Below, one piece after another: positions 22,701-30,860 of a stretch of DNA of 64,000 nt. Origin of the DNA: Ferrimonas sp048263965 (GTDB lineage Bacteria; Pseudomonadota; Gammaproteobacteria; Enterobacterales; Shewanellaceae); the NCBI RefSeq assembly GCF_048263965.1, contig NZ_JBLXDO010000024.1, positions 4,573 to 68,572 of the forward strand. Reading direction: 5' to 3'. A program made the translations under genes and the position numbers. The notes beneath the pieces were generated by a model. The model was not told the origin of the DNA and did no database searches. It was given only the letters and a program-made list of their open reading frames with translations. Each line of letters opens with the position of its first letter. The stretch's first letter is position 1.

Positions 22701-25700
22701 TTACTCTGCGTCGGTCGGCTTGGTCGTGCCGGCGTTGGAGGAGAAGCGGTAGCGGCTCTGAGCAAAATCGTTAGGCTTGGCTTCCACCTTAGCCTCTTCA
22801 CTCTTAGGTACGACCACAGGCTCAAACTCCGGAACCTCTACCTCTGGGGTGGCGGCTTGGGAGAACGCGGCCTTGGCAAAGCGGCTGCCAGCAGCCTTAG
22901 GCTCGGCGGCTTTGGCTTCCACAGCCTTGGGCTCGGCGGCCTTGGCTTCCACTACCTTAGGTTCGGCGGCTTTGGCTTCCACAGCCTTGGGCTCGGCGGC
23001 CTTGGCTTCCACCGCCTTGGGCTCGGCGGCCTTGGCTTCTGCGGCCTTGGCTTCCACCGCCTTGGGCGCTTCGGCTTTGGCTTCTGCCTTGGGGGCTTCG
23101 GCTTTGGCTTCTGCCTTGGGCGCTTCGGCTTTGGCTTCTACTGCCTTGGGGGCTTCGGCTTTGGCTTCTACCGCCTTGGGGGCTTCGGCTTTGGCTTCTA
23201 CCGCCTTGGGCGCTTCGGCTTTGGCTTCTACCGCCTTGGGGGCTTCGGCTTTGGCTTCTACCGCCTTGGGTTCGGCGGCATCGCTGCTCTTGGCTTCACC
23301 CTTGTCCGATTTTGGCTTGCGGCTGCGAGGCTGACGGCTGCGGCGAGGCTTAGGCGTTTCCGCTTTCTCCTCAGAGTCAGTTTGAGGGGCATCTGCCTGA
23401 GCGTCGAACATCTCCAGCTGGGTCTCTTCCGCCATCTCGGTGGCTTCAGGGTAGCGGGCGGTCACAGGATCTTTCTGCGCTTCCGCTTCCAGGTCGGCAG
23501 AGTCCGCTTCGCCTTCACCATTGTCATCATCGCGCTTGCGACGACGGCGCTGGCCGGCGGCACGCAGGTGACGTGGGCTGCGACGGCTGCGGCGGTTGTT
23601 TTCACGCTCGCCCTCTTCGCCGTTCTCGCCGTTTTCACCCTCGGCAGCCTGAGTCTCCTCGGCCTTGGCCTCCATGCTCTCCTGAGCCTTGGGCATGGCG
23701 TCGGCTTTGGTTTCCACTGGGGCTTCGGTGGCAGTGACTTCAGCAATCTGAGTCTCAACGGCCTTTGGTGCTTCCTCGGCAACAGGGGCGGTCTCTTCAG
23801 CCTTGGCAGCTGGGGCGCTGTCGCGGCCCTCTGCGCTCAGGCGAACAGATTTGTCCATCTTGCGGCGTTGACGACGCTCCTTCACCACTTCGCGCTCACG
23901 CTTCTCCTGCTTTGGAGACTCCTGAGTTTCAGCGGCTACTCCGGCTTCGGCGGCGTCGGGTTCCAGATCCTTGCGACGACGGCGCTGGCGGGTCGGCTGC
24001 TCCTGCTTCTCTTCAGAGCGGGCCTGTTGCTCGGACTGACGACGCTCCTGCCGCTCTTGAGACTTTTGCTCGTCGCGACGGTCATCACGGCGACGGCGGT
24101 CTTTACGCTCGCCGCGCTCCGGACGCTCGCCACGCTCCTGGCGTTCGCCGCGTTCCTGGCGTTCGCCACGCTCCTGGCGTTCGCCACGCTCTTTGCGCTC
24201 GCCACGCTCTTTGCGTTCGCCACGCTCTTTGCGGTCGCCACGCTCTTTACGGTCGCCACGCTCTTTACGGTCGCCACGCTCTTTGCGGTCACCGCGCTCG
24301 CCACGACGACGGTCGTTACGACGGCGGTCGCCGCGCTTACCGTCACGGGATTCCCTCTTCTCTTCCTGCTTAGGCTGCTCCTCTTCGCCGCCGAACAGGG
24401 ACTTGAGGGCGCTGGCCAGCTTGGTCAGCAAAGAGGGCTTCTCCTCCTCAACCTTGGACTTATTATCCTTCTTAGGCTGAGGTTTGGCTTTCTCCTGCTT
24501 CACCTTGGATTGCAGCTTCAGCTCTTCAGGCTTAGGCGCCTCCATGGCACGGATGGCAGGACGGTCAGCAATCTTCTTCTCCAGTTTGCGCGGCTCATAG
24601 AGTACCGGCTCTGGCGCTTCAGCAATGGTGTAGCTGGCTTCGGTGATGGTGTCATCCTTACGGTGACGTGCCACGGTGTAGTGTGGGGTCTCCATGTGCG
24701 GATGAGGAATCACGTACACCTCAACCTTGTGACGCTCCTCGATGATGCGAATCGCTTTGCGCTTTTCGTTCAGCAGGAAGGCGGCCACGTCGGTGGGCAC
24801 CTGGGCTTCGATCTGGGCGGTGTTGTCCTTGATCGCTTCCTCTTCCATCAGGCGAAGGATGGACAGAGCCAGGGACTCGGTGCCACGCACCACACCCTGT
24901 CCGCTACAGCGGGGGCAGATGTGTGCCGAGGACTCACCCAGGGAGGGGCGCAGGCGCTGACGGGACATCTCCATCAGGCCGAAGCGGGAGATGCGGCCGA
25001 TCTGGACGCGGGCCCGGTCCTGACGTACGGCGTCACGCAGGCGGTTTTCCACTTCACGCTGATGGCGCACAGGGCCCATGTCGATAAAGTCGATAACCAC
25101 CAGGCCGCCCAAGTCGCGCAGACGCAGCTGGCGGGCGATCTCATCGGCGGCTTCCAGGTTGGTCTGCAGCGCGGTCTCTTCGATATCGCCACCCTTGGTT
25201 GCACGGGCGGAGTTGATGTCGATGGCGGTCAGCGCTTCGGTGGGGTCGATAACGATGGAACCGCCAGAGGGCAGGCGCACTTCACGCTGGAAGGCAGACT
25301 CAATCTGGCTTTCGATCTGGTAGTGGGTAAACAGCGGCACTTCGGCCTTGTACTGTTTGACGCGGCTGACGTAGTCGGGGCGCACCAGGTTGATGTGCTG
25401 GACCGCTTCGTCGTAGATGCGGGGGTGATCCACCAGGATTTCACCGATGTCACGGCGCAGGTAGTCGCGAATGGCGCGCACAATCACGTTGCTTTCCTGG
25501 TGAATCAGGAAAGGTGCGGCACGGGATTGGGAGACCTCCTGGATCTTGTCCCAGTGGTTCAGCAGTACCTTGAGATCCCACTCCAGCTCTTCGGCGGCTT
25601 TGCCGACGCCGGCGGTGCGAACAATAAGGCCCATGCCCTGGGGCACGGTCAGCTGGCTCAGGGCATCCTTGAGTTCGGTGCGCTCATCGCCTTCGATACG

Positions 25701-26123
25701 GCGGGAGATACCACCGGCACGAGGGTTGTTGGGCATCAGAACCAGGTAGCTACCGGCCAGGCTGATGAAGGTGGTCAGGGCGGCGCCCTTGCTGCCACGC
25801 TCCTCTTTGTCCACCTGAACGATCACTTCCTGACCCTCTTTAATCACCTCTTTGATGTTGGGGCGACCTTGGAAGGAGTAACCTTCAGGGAAGTACTCGC
25901 GGGCGATCTCTTTCAGGGGAAGGAAGCCGTGACGCTCTGAGCCGTAGTCCACGAAGGCGGCTTCCAGAGAGGGCTCTACGCGGGTGATTTTACCCTTGTA
26001 GATGTTGGCTTTTTTCTGCTCGTGACCTGGTGCTTCAATATCCAGGTCGTATAAACGTTGCCCATCAACCAGGGCAACACGCAACTCTTCGGATTGAGTT
26101 GCGTTGATCAACATTCTTTTCAT
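22701..26123 (-). CDS. rne: Ribonuclease E
   Basis: Essential endonuclease that starts mRNA decay and matures rRNA and tRNA, and the scaffold of the degradosome. The 1140-residue protein starts MKRMLINATQSEELRVALVD, as in E. coli, with an S1 domain (about 37-120), a catalytic DNase-I-like domain (VVIDFIDMGP, Asp-rich) and the zinc-link Cys403-Pro-Arg-Cys406. The membrane-targeting helix is SLLTKLASALKSLFGG (near 570). The C-terminal half is disordered: Arg-rich RNA-binding blocks (24096-24306, repeated GDRKER/GERQER units) and Ala-Pro-Lys-Val-Glu repeats (22885-23281). It has a long 5' leader, typical of rne autoregulation. Confidence 0.96.
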   Translation of the reverse strand: MKRMLINATQSEELRVALVDGQRLYDLDIEAPGHEQKKANIYKGKITRVEPSLEAAFVDYGSERHGFLPLKEIAREYFPEGYSFQGRPNIKEVIKEGQEVIVQVDKEERGSKGAALTTFISLAGSYLVLMPNNPRAGGISRRIEGDERTELKDALSQLTVPQGMGLIVRTAGVGKAAEELEWDLKVLLNHWDKIQEVSQSRAAPFLIHQESNVIVRAIRDYLRRDIGEILVDHPRIYDEAVQHINLVRPDYVSRVKQYKAEVPLFTHYQIESQIESAFQREVRLPSGGSIVIDPTEALTAIDINSARATKGGDIEETALQTNLEAADEIARQLRLRDLGGLVVIDFIDMGPVRHQREVENRLRDAVRQDRARVQIGRISRFGLMEMSRQRLRPSLGESSAHICPRCSGQGVVRGTESLALSILRLMEEEAIKDNTAQIEAQVPTDVAAFLLNEKRKAIRIIEERHKVEVYVIPHPHMETPHYTVARHRKDDTITEASYTIAEAPEPVLYEPRKLEKKIADRPAIRAMEAPKPEELKLQSKVKQEKAKPQPKKDNKSKVEEEKPSLLTKLASALKSLFGGEEEQPKQEEKRESRDGKRGDRRRNDRRRGERGDRKERGDRKERGDRKERGDRKERGERKERGERKERGERQERGERQERGERQERGERPERGERKDRRRRDDRRDEQKSQERQERRQSEQQARSEEKQEQPTRQRRRRKDLEPDAAEAGVAAETQESPKQEKREREVVKERRQRRKMDKSVRLSAEGRDSAPAAKAEETAPVAEEAPKAVETQIAEVTATEAPVETKADAMPKAQESMEAKAEETQAAEGENGENGEEGERENNRRSRRSPRHLRAAGQRRRRKRDDDNGEGEADSADLEAEAQKDPVTARYPEATEMAEETQLEMFDAQADAPQTDSEEKAETPKPRRSRQPRSRKPKSDKGEAKSSDAAEPKAVEAKAEAPKAVEAKAEAPKAVEAKAEAPKAVEAKAEAPKAVEAKAEAPKAEAKAEAPKAEAKAEAPKAVEAKAAEAKAAEPKAVEAKAAEPKAVEAKAAEPKVVEAKAAEPKAVEAKAAEPKAAGSRFAKAAFSQAATPEVEVPEFEPVVVPKSEEAKVEAKPNDFAQSRYRFSSNAGTTKPTDAE
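22885..23281 (-). repeat. Tandem 10-residue repeats (AEAPKAVEAK / AAEPKAVEAK) inside rne
   Basis: On the minus strand the coding sequence repeats a 30-bp unit encoding AEAPKAVEAK about five times, passes through shorter AEAPKAEAK units, then repeats AAEPKAVEAK about five times. The DNA copies are nearly identical (GCTTCGGCTTTGGCTTCTAC in plus-strand reading recurs), so copy number could change by slippage or recombination. Confidence 0.9.
24096..24306 (-). repeat. Tandem 6-residue Arg/Glu/Gly repeats inside rne
   Basis: About eleven copies of an 18-bp unit encode GDRKER, GERKER, GERQER and GERPER in a row. This is the arginine-rich RNA-binding region. The DNA repeats are highly similar, with CGCCACGCTCTTTGCG recurring on the plus strand. 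Confidence 0.9.
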
Positions 26124-26588
26124 TTTGGGTGGTCCAATTTTCCATTGGTCACCGCTTTCAGGTCGAGCGTCGGCTGCACCGGCGCCCCAGAATCAATTTT
26201 TAGGCAGTCTCACGACTGGTTGACCGGGGCTTTGCCCATCAACACATCAGGTTACTTGGGGGGTTGGCTGCGGGCACGCCGCAGATGCTCTGTCTCAACC
26301 CCGGTTCACTTTGCTGTGCAGCTTACAACTGCTGCCGCAGCGCCATGGGGCGTTGCGGCCGAAATTCTATCCCGGTACGTCACCGGACGGAGGACCTGAA
26401 ACGGTTTCCGATTTTGCATTCCTGTTTAGGGGGTCAACTGCTCGGTTGGAGGTTCGTGCCGGTCCTATGGCAGGAGAGAGTTCCTCACTGTCCCGGACCT
26501 GGCATCGAAGGTCTTATCTATAAAAACCGATAGCAGGACCAAATCTGTGCAGACGCGCTAAAAATTCAACTTTTAGTCAAGCTGCAAC
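26124..26588 (-). promoter_or_regulatory. Long untranslated leader of rne
   Basis: No gene is supported in this stretch; it is the presumed 5' UTR of rne. In E. coli, stem-loops in the rne leader mediate feedback control by RNase E. I did not fold it in full, so a matching hairpin is not claimed. Confidence 0.45.
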
Positions 26589-26594
26589 GGCAAG

Positions 26595-26623
26595 AATATA
26601 GCAACTTACGCCTCTTGCGGCAA
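26595..26623 (-). promoter_or_regulatory. Likely rne promoter giving a leader of about 465 nt
   Basis: On the minus strand, TTGCCG (26623-26618) and TATATT (26600-26595) are separated by exactly 17 bp. Transcription would begin near 26588, leaving about 465 nt before the rne start codon at 26123. E. coli rne also has a long (361-nt) leader that RNase E itself cleaves. Confidence 0.5.
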
Positions 26624-26676
26624 TCAACATTCTCCATATTGTCCGCCTGAGTGCGAATAGGTGTACAATGGCGCCC

Positions 26677-27657
26677 ATGACTGATTCATCACAGAGTAAT
26701 TCACCCAAGGTGCAATGGGTGACCGTGGAGCCCGACTACGAGGGCCAGCGGATTGATAACTTTTTGCGCACTTTCCTCAAAGGGGTTCCTAAAAGTCTTA
26801 TTTATCGACTGCTTCGCAAAGGTGAGGTCCGGGTCAACAAGAAACGGATCAAGCCCGAGTACAAGTTGCAGGCCGGTGACCAGCTGCGGATCGCCCCCAT
26901 TCGTGTTTCTGAAAAGTCTCAGCAGGACAACCTGCCCTCGGCCAAGCTCACCAAGGTGGCTCAGCTGGAGGAGTGCATCGTCTATGAGGACAAGCTGATC
27001 CTGGTGATCAACAAGCCCTCCGGCATTGCGGTGCACGGTGGCAGCGGGGTGAACTTCGGCGTCATCGAGGCCCTGCGTGCCCTCAGGCCCAAGGAGAAGA
27101 ACCTGGAGCTGGTGCATCGGCTGGACCGGGCCACCTCAGGCCTGCTGATGCTGGCCAAGCGACGCAGCGCCCTGAAGCATATGCAGGACCAGCTGCGCAG
27201 CAAGACCATGAAGAAGCAGTACCTGGCGTTGGTGAAGGGCAAATGGCAGGACAGAGACCGTGTTGTCAATGAGCCCCTGCTGAAGAACACCCTCAATTCC
27301 GGTGAGCGCATGGTGCGGGTCAGCGGCGACGGCAAGCCGTCAGAGACCCGCTTCCGGGTGCTGGAGCGTTTTGGCTCCGACGCCACCCTGGTGGAGGCCA
27401 GCCCCATTACCGGCCGTACCCACCAGATCCGGGTGCACACCCAGTGCAAGGGCCACCCCATAGCCTGTGACGACCGCTACGGTGACGATAGCTTCGACCG
27501 TACCATGAAGGGCAGGGGGCTCAATCGCCTGTTCCTGCACGCTCACAAGCTGCGCTTCCTCCATCCGGGGGAGGAGGTCACCATGGAGCTGGAGGCGCCT
27601 CTGGAGCCCAAGCTGCAGAAGCTGATTAAGCAGATGAAGACTGAGGGGGCCGCATGA
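26677..27657 (+). CDS. rluC: 23S rRNA pseudouridine(955/2504/2580) synthase RluC
   Basis: It converts three uridines of 23S rRNA to pseudouridine. An S4 RNA-binding domain (about residues 16-75, QRIDNFLRTFLKGVPKSLIY) precedes the RluA-type catalytic domain with the aspartate of HRLDRATSGLLMLAKR, and the conserved GRTHQIRVHTQ and LNRLFLHAHKL motifs. Two ATGs are possible, 26668 and 26677; the first overlaps a TACAAT -10-like box (26664-26669), so I take the second (326 residues), tentatively. It is divergent from rne, as in E. coli, and its stop overlaps the HAD gene by ATGA. Confidence 0.94.
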   Translation: MTDSSQSNSPKVQWVTVEPDYEGQRIDNFLRTFLKGVPKSLIYRLLRKGEVRVNKKRIKPEYKLQAGDQLRIAPIRVSEKSQQDNLPSAKLTKVAQLEECIVYEDKLILVINKPSGIAVHGGSGVNFGVIEALRALRPKEKNLELVHRLDRATSGLLMLAKRRSALKHMQDQLRSKTMKKQYLALVKGKWQDRDRVVNEPLLKNTLNSGERMVRVSGDGKPSETRFRVLERFGSDATLVEASPITGRTHQIRVHTQCKGHPIACDDRYGDDSFDRTMKGRGLNRLFLHAHKLRFLHPGEEVTMELEAPLEPKLQKLIKQMKTEGAA

Positions 27658-28298
27658 GCCACTGTGACCTGGTGATCTTCGACTGGGACGGCACCCTGAT
27701 GGATTCGGTGGACCGCATCGTCGACAGCTGGCAGCGTGCCTGCGCCGAGCTGTCCATGGCGGTGAACTCTGCCGACTCGGTCCGCTCCATCATTGGCCTC
27801 TCCATCGAGTCTGCCATCGACACCCTGGTGCCGGAGATGGCGCCAGAGCGGGTGGAGCCCTTTATCCAGGCCTATCGCAGCTGGTACCTGGAGCGCTCCG
27901 ATGTGCCCACTCCTCTGTTTGATGGCGCCGAAGCGCTGCTGCATGAACTCAAGGGGCAGGGGTATCAGTTGGCGGTGGCCACAGGTAAGGGACGCCAGGG
28001 CCTGGAGAGGGTGCTGGACGTGTCTGGACTGCGTCCGCTGTTCGACGCCAGCCGGACCCCCAGCGAGGCGGCCTCCAAGCCTCACCCCGACATGATCCTG
28101 CAGCTGTGCGGCGAGCTGAACTGCCAGCCGGGCAGGGCGGTGATGGTGGGCGATGCCCTGTTTGATCTGGAGATGGCCAACCGGGCCGGCGCCATCGGCG
28201 TGGGGGTGTCTTACGGGGCGGGCTCTGTCGATGTTCTTCGCTCCGCCTCGCCGAAGGGGATCATTCATCACCCCATGGAGCTGCTTGAGCTGCTCTGA
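27654..28298 (+). CDS. HAD-superfamily phosphatase (phosphoglycolate phosphatase-like)
   Basis: A 214-residue HAD family hydrolase: motif I is FDWDGTLMDS (nucleophile Asp and the second Asp two residues on), motif II ATGKG, motif III a Lys in ASKPHPD, and motif IV GDALFDLEMA. A helical cap (about residues 15-80) fits subfamily IA. The substrate is not evident. It overlaps rluC by four bases (ATGA) and is therefore co-translated; the rluC-HAD pairing is common in gammaproteobacteria. A shared terminator follows. Confidence 0.9.
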   Translation: MSHCDLVIFDWDGTLMDSVDRIVDSWQRACAELSMAVNSADSVRSIIGLSIESAIDTLVPEMAPERVEPFIQAYRSWYLERSDVPTPLFDGAEALLHELKGQGYQLAVATGKGRQGLERVLDVSGLRPLFDASRTPSEAASKPHPDMILQLCGELNCQPGRAVMVGDALFDLEMANRAGAIGVGVSYGAGSVDVLRSASPKGIIHHPMELLELL

Positions 28299-28399
28299 AT
28301 CGGTCAAAAAGGGAGTTGGCGCAAAGATATTGTGGGTATTTTTCGATTGAGGCAATCGATTCCACCGACAGAAACGACCCGCTGACGGCCTGTCAGGCA

Positions 28400-28432
28400 T
28401 AAAAAAACCCGGAACCTGGTTCCGGGTTTTTC
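28400..28432. terminator. Bidirectional terminator between the HAD gene and gltA
   Basis: The stem AACCCGGAAC/GTTCCGGGTT is flanked by seven A residues on the left and five T residues on the right. Confidence 0.92.
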
Positions 28433-28444
28433 TGTTTTTGGCCG

Positions 28445-29734
28445 TTAGTCTCTGTCAGACAGTTCGGCGTAATCGCGCTTTTCGGCACCTGTGTAGAGCT
28501 GGCGAGGACGGCCAATCTTGTGGCCTGGCTGGCTCAGCATCTCCTGCCAGTGGGCAATCCAGCCCACAGTACGGGACAGGGCGAAGATTACGGTGAACAT
28601 GGAGGTCGGAATACCAATGGCCTTCATGATGATGCCGGAGTAGAAGTCGACATTGGGGTAGAGCTTCTTCTCGACGAAGTAGGGGTCTTCCAGCGCAATG
28701 CGCTCCAGCTCCATGGCCACATCCAGCAGTGGATCGTTGATGTCCAGCTCTTTCAGAACCTCGTGGCAGGTCTCGCGCATCACGGTGGCACGGGGATCGA
28801 AGTTCTTGTACACCCGGTGGCCAAAGCCCATCAGGCGGAACGGGTCTTCCTTGTCCTTGGCACGGGCGATGAACTCTGGGATGCGGTCAACGGTACCGAT
28901 CTCGGCCAGCATCTCCAGGCAGGCTTCGTTGGCGCCACCGTGGGCGGGGCCCCACAGGGAGGCCACACCGGCCGACACACAGGCAAAGGGGTTGGCACCG
29001 GAGGAGCCGGCCAGTCGCACCGTGGAGGTGGAGGCGTTCTGCTCGTGGTCCGCATGCAGAATGAAGATGCGGTCCATGGCGCGCTCCACCACGGGGTTCA
29101 CCGTGTAATCTTCACAGGGCACAGAGAACATCATGTGCAGGAAGTTGCCGGCGAAGGAGAGGTCGTTGCGTGGATACACGAATGGCTGGCCAAGGTTGAA
29201 CTTGTAGGCCATGGCCGCCAGGGTCGGCATCTTGGAGATCAGGCGGTAGGCGCAGATCTCACGGTGTTTGGGGTCGTTCACATCCAGGGAGTCGTGGTAG
29301 AAGGCGGACAGAGCGCCAACCACACCACAAAGAATCGCCATGGGGTGGGCATCGCGACGGAAACCTTTAAAGAAGGTGGAGATCTGTTCGTGGACCATGG
29401 TGTGGTAGGTCACTGTTTTCTCGAACTTCTCCAGCTGCGCCTTGCTGGGCAGCTCACCGAACAGCAATAGATAGCAGACTTCTATATAACTGGAGCGGGT
29501 CGCCAGTTGGTCGATGGGGTAGCCGCGGTGCAGCAGCACGCCCTTGGCGCCATCGATGTAAGTGATCGCAGACTCACAGGAAGCGGTGGCCATGAAGCCC
29601 GGGTCAAAAGTGAAGTACCCATGCTTGCCCAGAGAGCTGATGTCGATTACATCATGGCCTGCGGTGCCCTGTTTGATAGGCAGTTCCACCGCTTCCTGGC
29701 CTGGAACCTGAAGTGTGGCTTTAGATTCAGCCAT
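28445..29734 (-). CDS. gltA: Citrate synthase (type II)
   Basis: It condenses oxaloacetate and acetyl-CoA to citrate. The 429 residues match the NADH-regulated hexameric type of gammaproteobacteria. Visible motifs are FTFDPGFMATASCESAITYIDG at the start (read in two parts), the catalytic region HADHEQNASTSTVRLAGSSG, GPAHGGANEA, and MGFGHRVYKNFDPR with the active His. TAAGGAGAA precedes the ATG. It is divergent from sdhCDAB, so the 410-bp gap holds both TCA promoters. Confidence 0.97.
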   Translation of the reverse strand: MAESKATLQVPGQEAVELPIKQGTAGHDVIDISSLGKHGYFTFDPGFMATASCESAITYIDGAKGVLLHRGYPIDQLATRSSYIEVCYLLLFGELPSKAQLEKFEKTVTYHTMVHEQISTFFKGFRRDAHPMAILCGVVGALSAFYHDSLDVNDPKHREICAYRLISKMPTLAAMAYKFNLGQPFVYPRNDLSFAGNFLHMMFSVPCEDYTVNPVVERAMDRIFILHADHEQNASTSTVRLAGSSGANPFACVSAGVASLWGPAHGGANEACLEMLAEIGTVDRIPEFIARAKDKEDPFRLMGFGHRVYKNFDPRATVMRETCHEVLKELDINDPLLDVAMELERIALEDPYFVEKKLYPNVDFYSGIIMKAIGIPTSMFTVIFALSRTVGWIAHWQEMLSQPGHKIGRPRQLYTGAEKRDYAELSDRD

Positions 29735-30144
29735 ACCGTGTTCTCCTTACTACATTCTTGTTATCTATCCGTAACGTCCGTCCCATTTTAAGAGACAGTA
29801 ATCACAAAAATCAATTGCCTGGTCGGATGTTTAATCGAAATTGCTTCACTTTCATGCACTTTTGGACGCTATTCACAGCTCACTGTCGGTTCGGATGGAT
29901 CTGTGTGGCAAATCTCAGAAATTGGCAAAATGTGATGTTTGTAATCAAAAACAGCGCTATGTATACTGGGCGCGGGCCGCTGAAAAGAGGCAGTAGAGCG
30001 GTGAGGTCATGGGGAATTTTCCAGCAATCACTCGGCTAAAATATTGCCTATTTTCTGTTTAAAACGCCTACCTAGGAGTAGGGACGGATGTCCCAATTTC
30101 GGTGGAAATAACAAAAAGTGCTCAATGGAGCTGAGTGAGCAGCT
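29735..30144. promoter_or_regulatory. gltA-sdhC divergent promoter region
   Basis: The 410 bp contain no gene. A strong plus-strand promoter is marked separately at 29939-29967. The 5' leader of sdhC from there is about 170 nt. The sequence AATGTGATGTTTGTAATCA (29929-29947) resembles a CRP half-site but lacks a second half at the right spacing, so I do not call it. Confidence 0.6.
29939..29967 (+). promoter_or_regulatory. Likely sigma-70 promoter of sdhCDAB
   Basis: TTGTAA (29939-29944) and TATACT (29962-29967) are separated by exactly 17 bp. Transcription would begin near 29974. Confidence 0.6.
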
Positions 30145-30519
30145 GTGAATAAGCAAAGACCTGTGTACCTGGATTTGAGTCAGATCCAGTTTCCCGCCAC
30201 GGCGATTGCGTCGATTTTGCATCGCGTCAGTGGTGTCATCACCTTCGTCGCCCTCGCCATCCTGCTATGGCTACTGGCCACGTCCCTGAGCGGTGCTCAA
30301 GGATTTGCCCAGGTTCAATCCTACTTCCAGACGTTCTTCGTCAAATTCATCGTATGGGGAATCCTCACCGCACTGGCGTATCATGCCATCGGCGGCATTC
30401 GTCACCTGTTCCAGGACCTGGGACACTTTGAAGAGATGGAGTCCGGTAACGCGTCCGCCAAGGCCAGCTTTGCCATTACTCTGGTGGTATCCGTTCTGGC
30501 AGGAGCCTGGTTATGGTAA
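30145..30519 (+). CDS. sdhC: Succinate dehydrogenase cytochrome b556 subunit SdhC
   Basis: Membrane anchor of complex II. The 124-residue protein has RPVYLDLSQIQFPATAIASI, the HRVSG motif that helps form the quinone site, and three hydrophobic helices, with the heme-ligand region in ALAYHAIGGIRHLFQDLGH. The start is GTG at 30145, giving MNKQRPVYLD; no good ATG is available. It overlaps sdhD by 7 bp and opens the sdhCDAB operon. Confidence 0.95.
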   Translation: MNKQRPVYLDLSQIQFPATAIASILHRVSGVITFVALAILLWLLATSLSGAQGFAQVQSYFQTFFVKFIVWGILTALAYHAIGGIRHLFQDLGHFEEMESGNASAKASFAITLVVSVLAGAWLW

Positions 30520-30860
30520 AGAATGCCGCGACATTTGGACGCAGCGGCGTCCAGGATTTCGTTCTGATTCGAGCCAGCGCATTGGTGATGCTGGCCTACG
30601 TTCTGTTTCTGGTGGGTTACCTGGTGACCTCCCCCTCACTGACGTTTGACACCTGGCAGGGGCTGTTTGCTTCTGTGGGCATGAAAGTTTTCACCCTTTT
30701 GGCGCTGTTCAGCGTATTGATTCACGGGTGGATCGGTATGTGGCAGGTGGCCACCGACTACATCAAGCCCGCCAAGCTTCGTGCTTTTGTCCTGTTTGCG
30801 ATCAACGTTGTCCTGTTGGCCTATCTGGCCACCGGTGTTGTTATTCTGTGGGGTGTGTAA
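30513..30860 (+). CDS. sdhD: Succinate dehydrogenase membrane anchor SdhD
   Basis: Second anchor subunit of complex II, 115 residues with three transmembrane helices. It shows GVQDFVLIRASALVM (quinone site side) and the conserved HGWIGMWQVATDYIK with a heme-ligand histidine region. It overlaps sdhC by 7 bp, and its TAA is directly followed by the GTG start of sdhA. Confidence 0.94.
   Translation: MVKNAATFGRSGVQDFVLIRASALVMLAYVLFLVGYLVTSPSLTFDTWQGLFASVGMKVFTLLALFSVLIHGWIGMWQVATDYIKPAKLRAFVLFAINVVLLAYLATGVVILWGV

Noticed and set aside
22885..24306. CRISPR-like tandem repeats
   Set aside because: The repeats are in frame within rne, have no spacers of constant length, and no cas gene is near.
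22857..25940. A 1027-codon open frame on the plus strand
   Set aside because: It is the antisense shadow of rne. Its composition (Leu/Gly/Phe-rich low complexity) comes from the repeats of rne, and no ribosome site or family match is present.
29929..29947. CRP site in front of sdhC
   Set aside because: Only one half-site (TGTGA) is present; the second half is missing at the required spacing.
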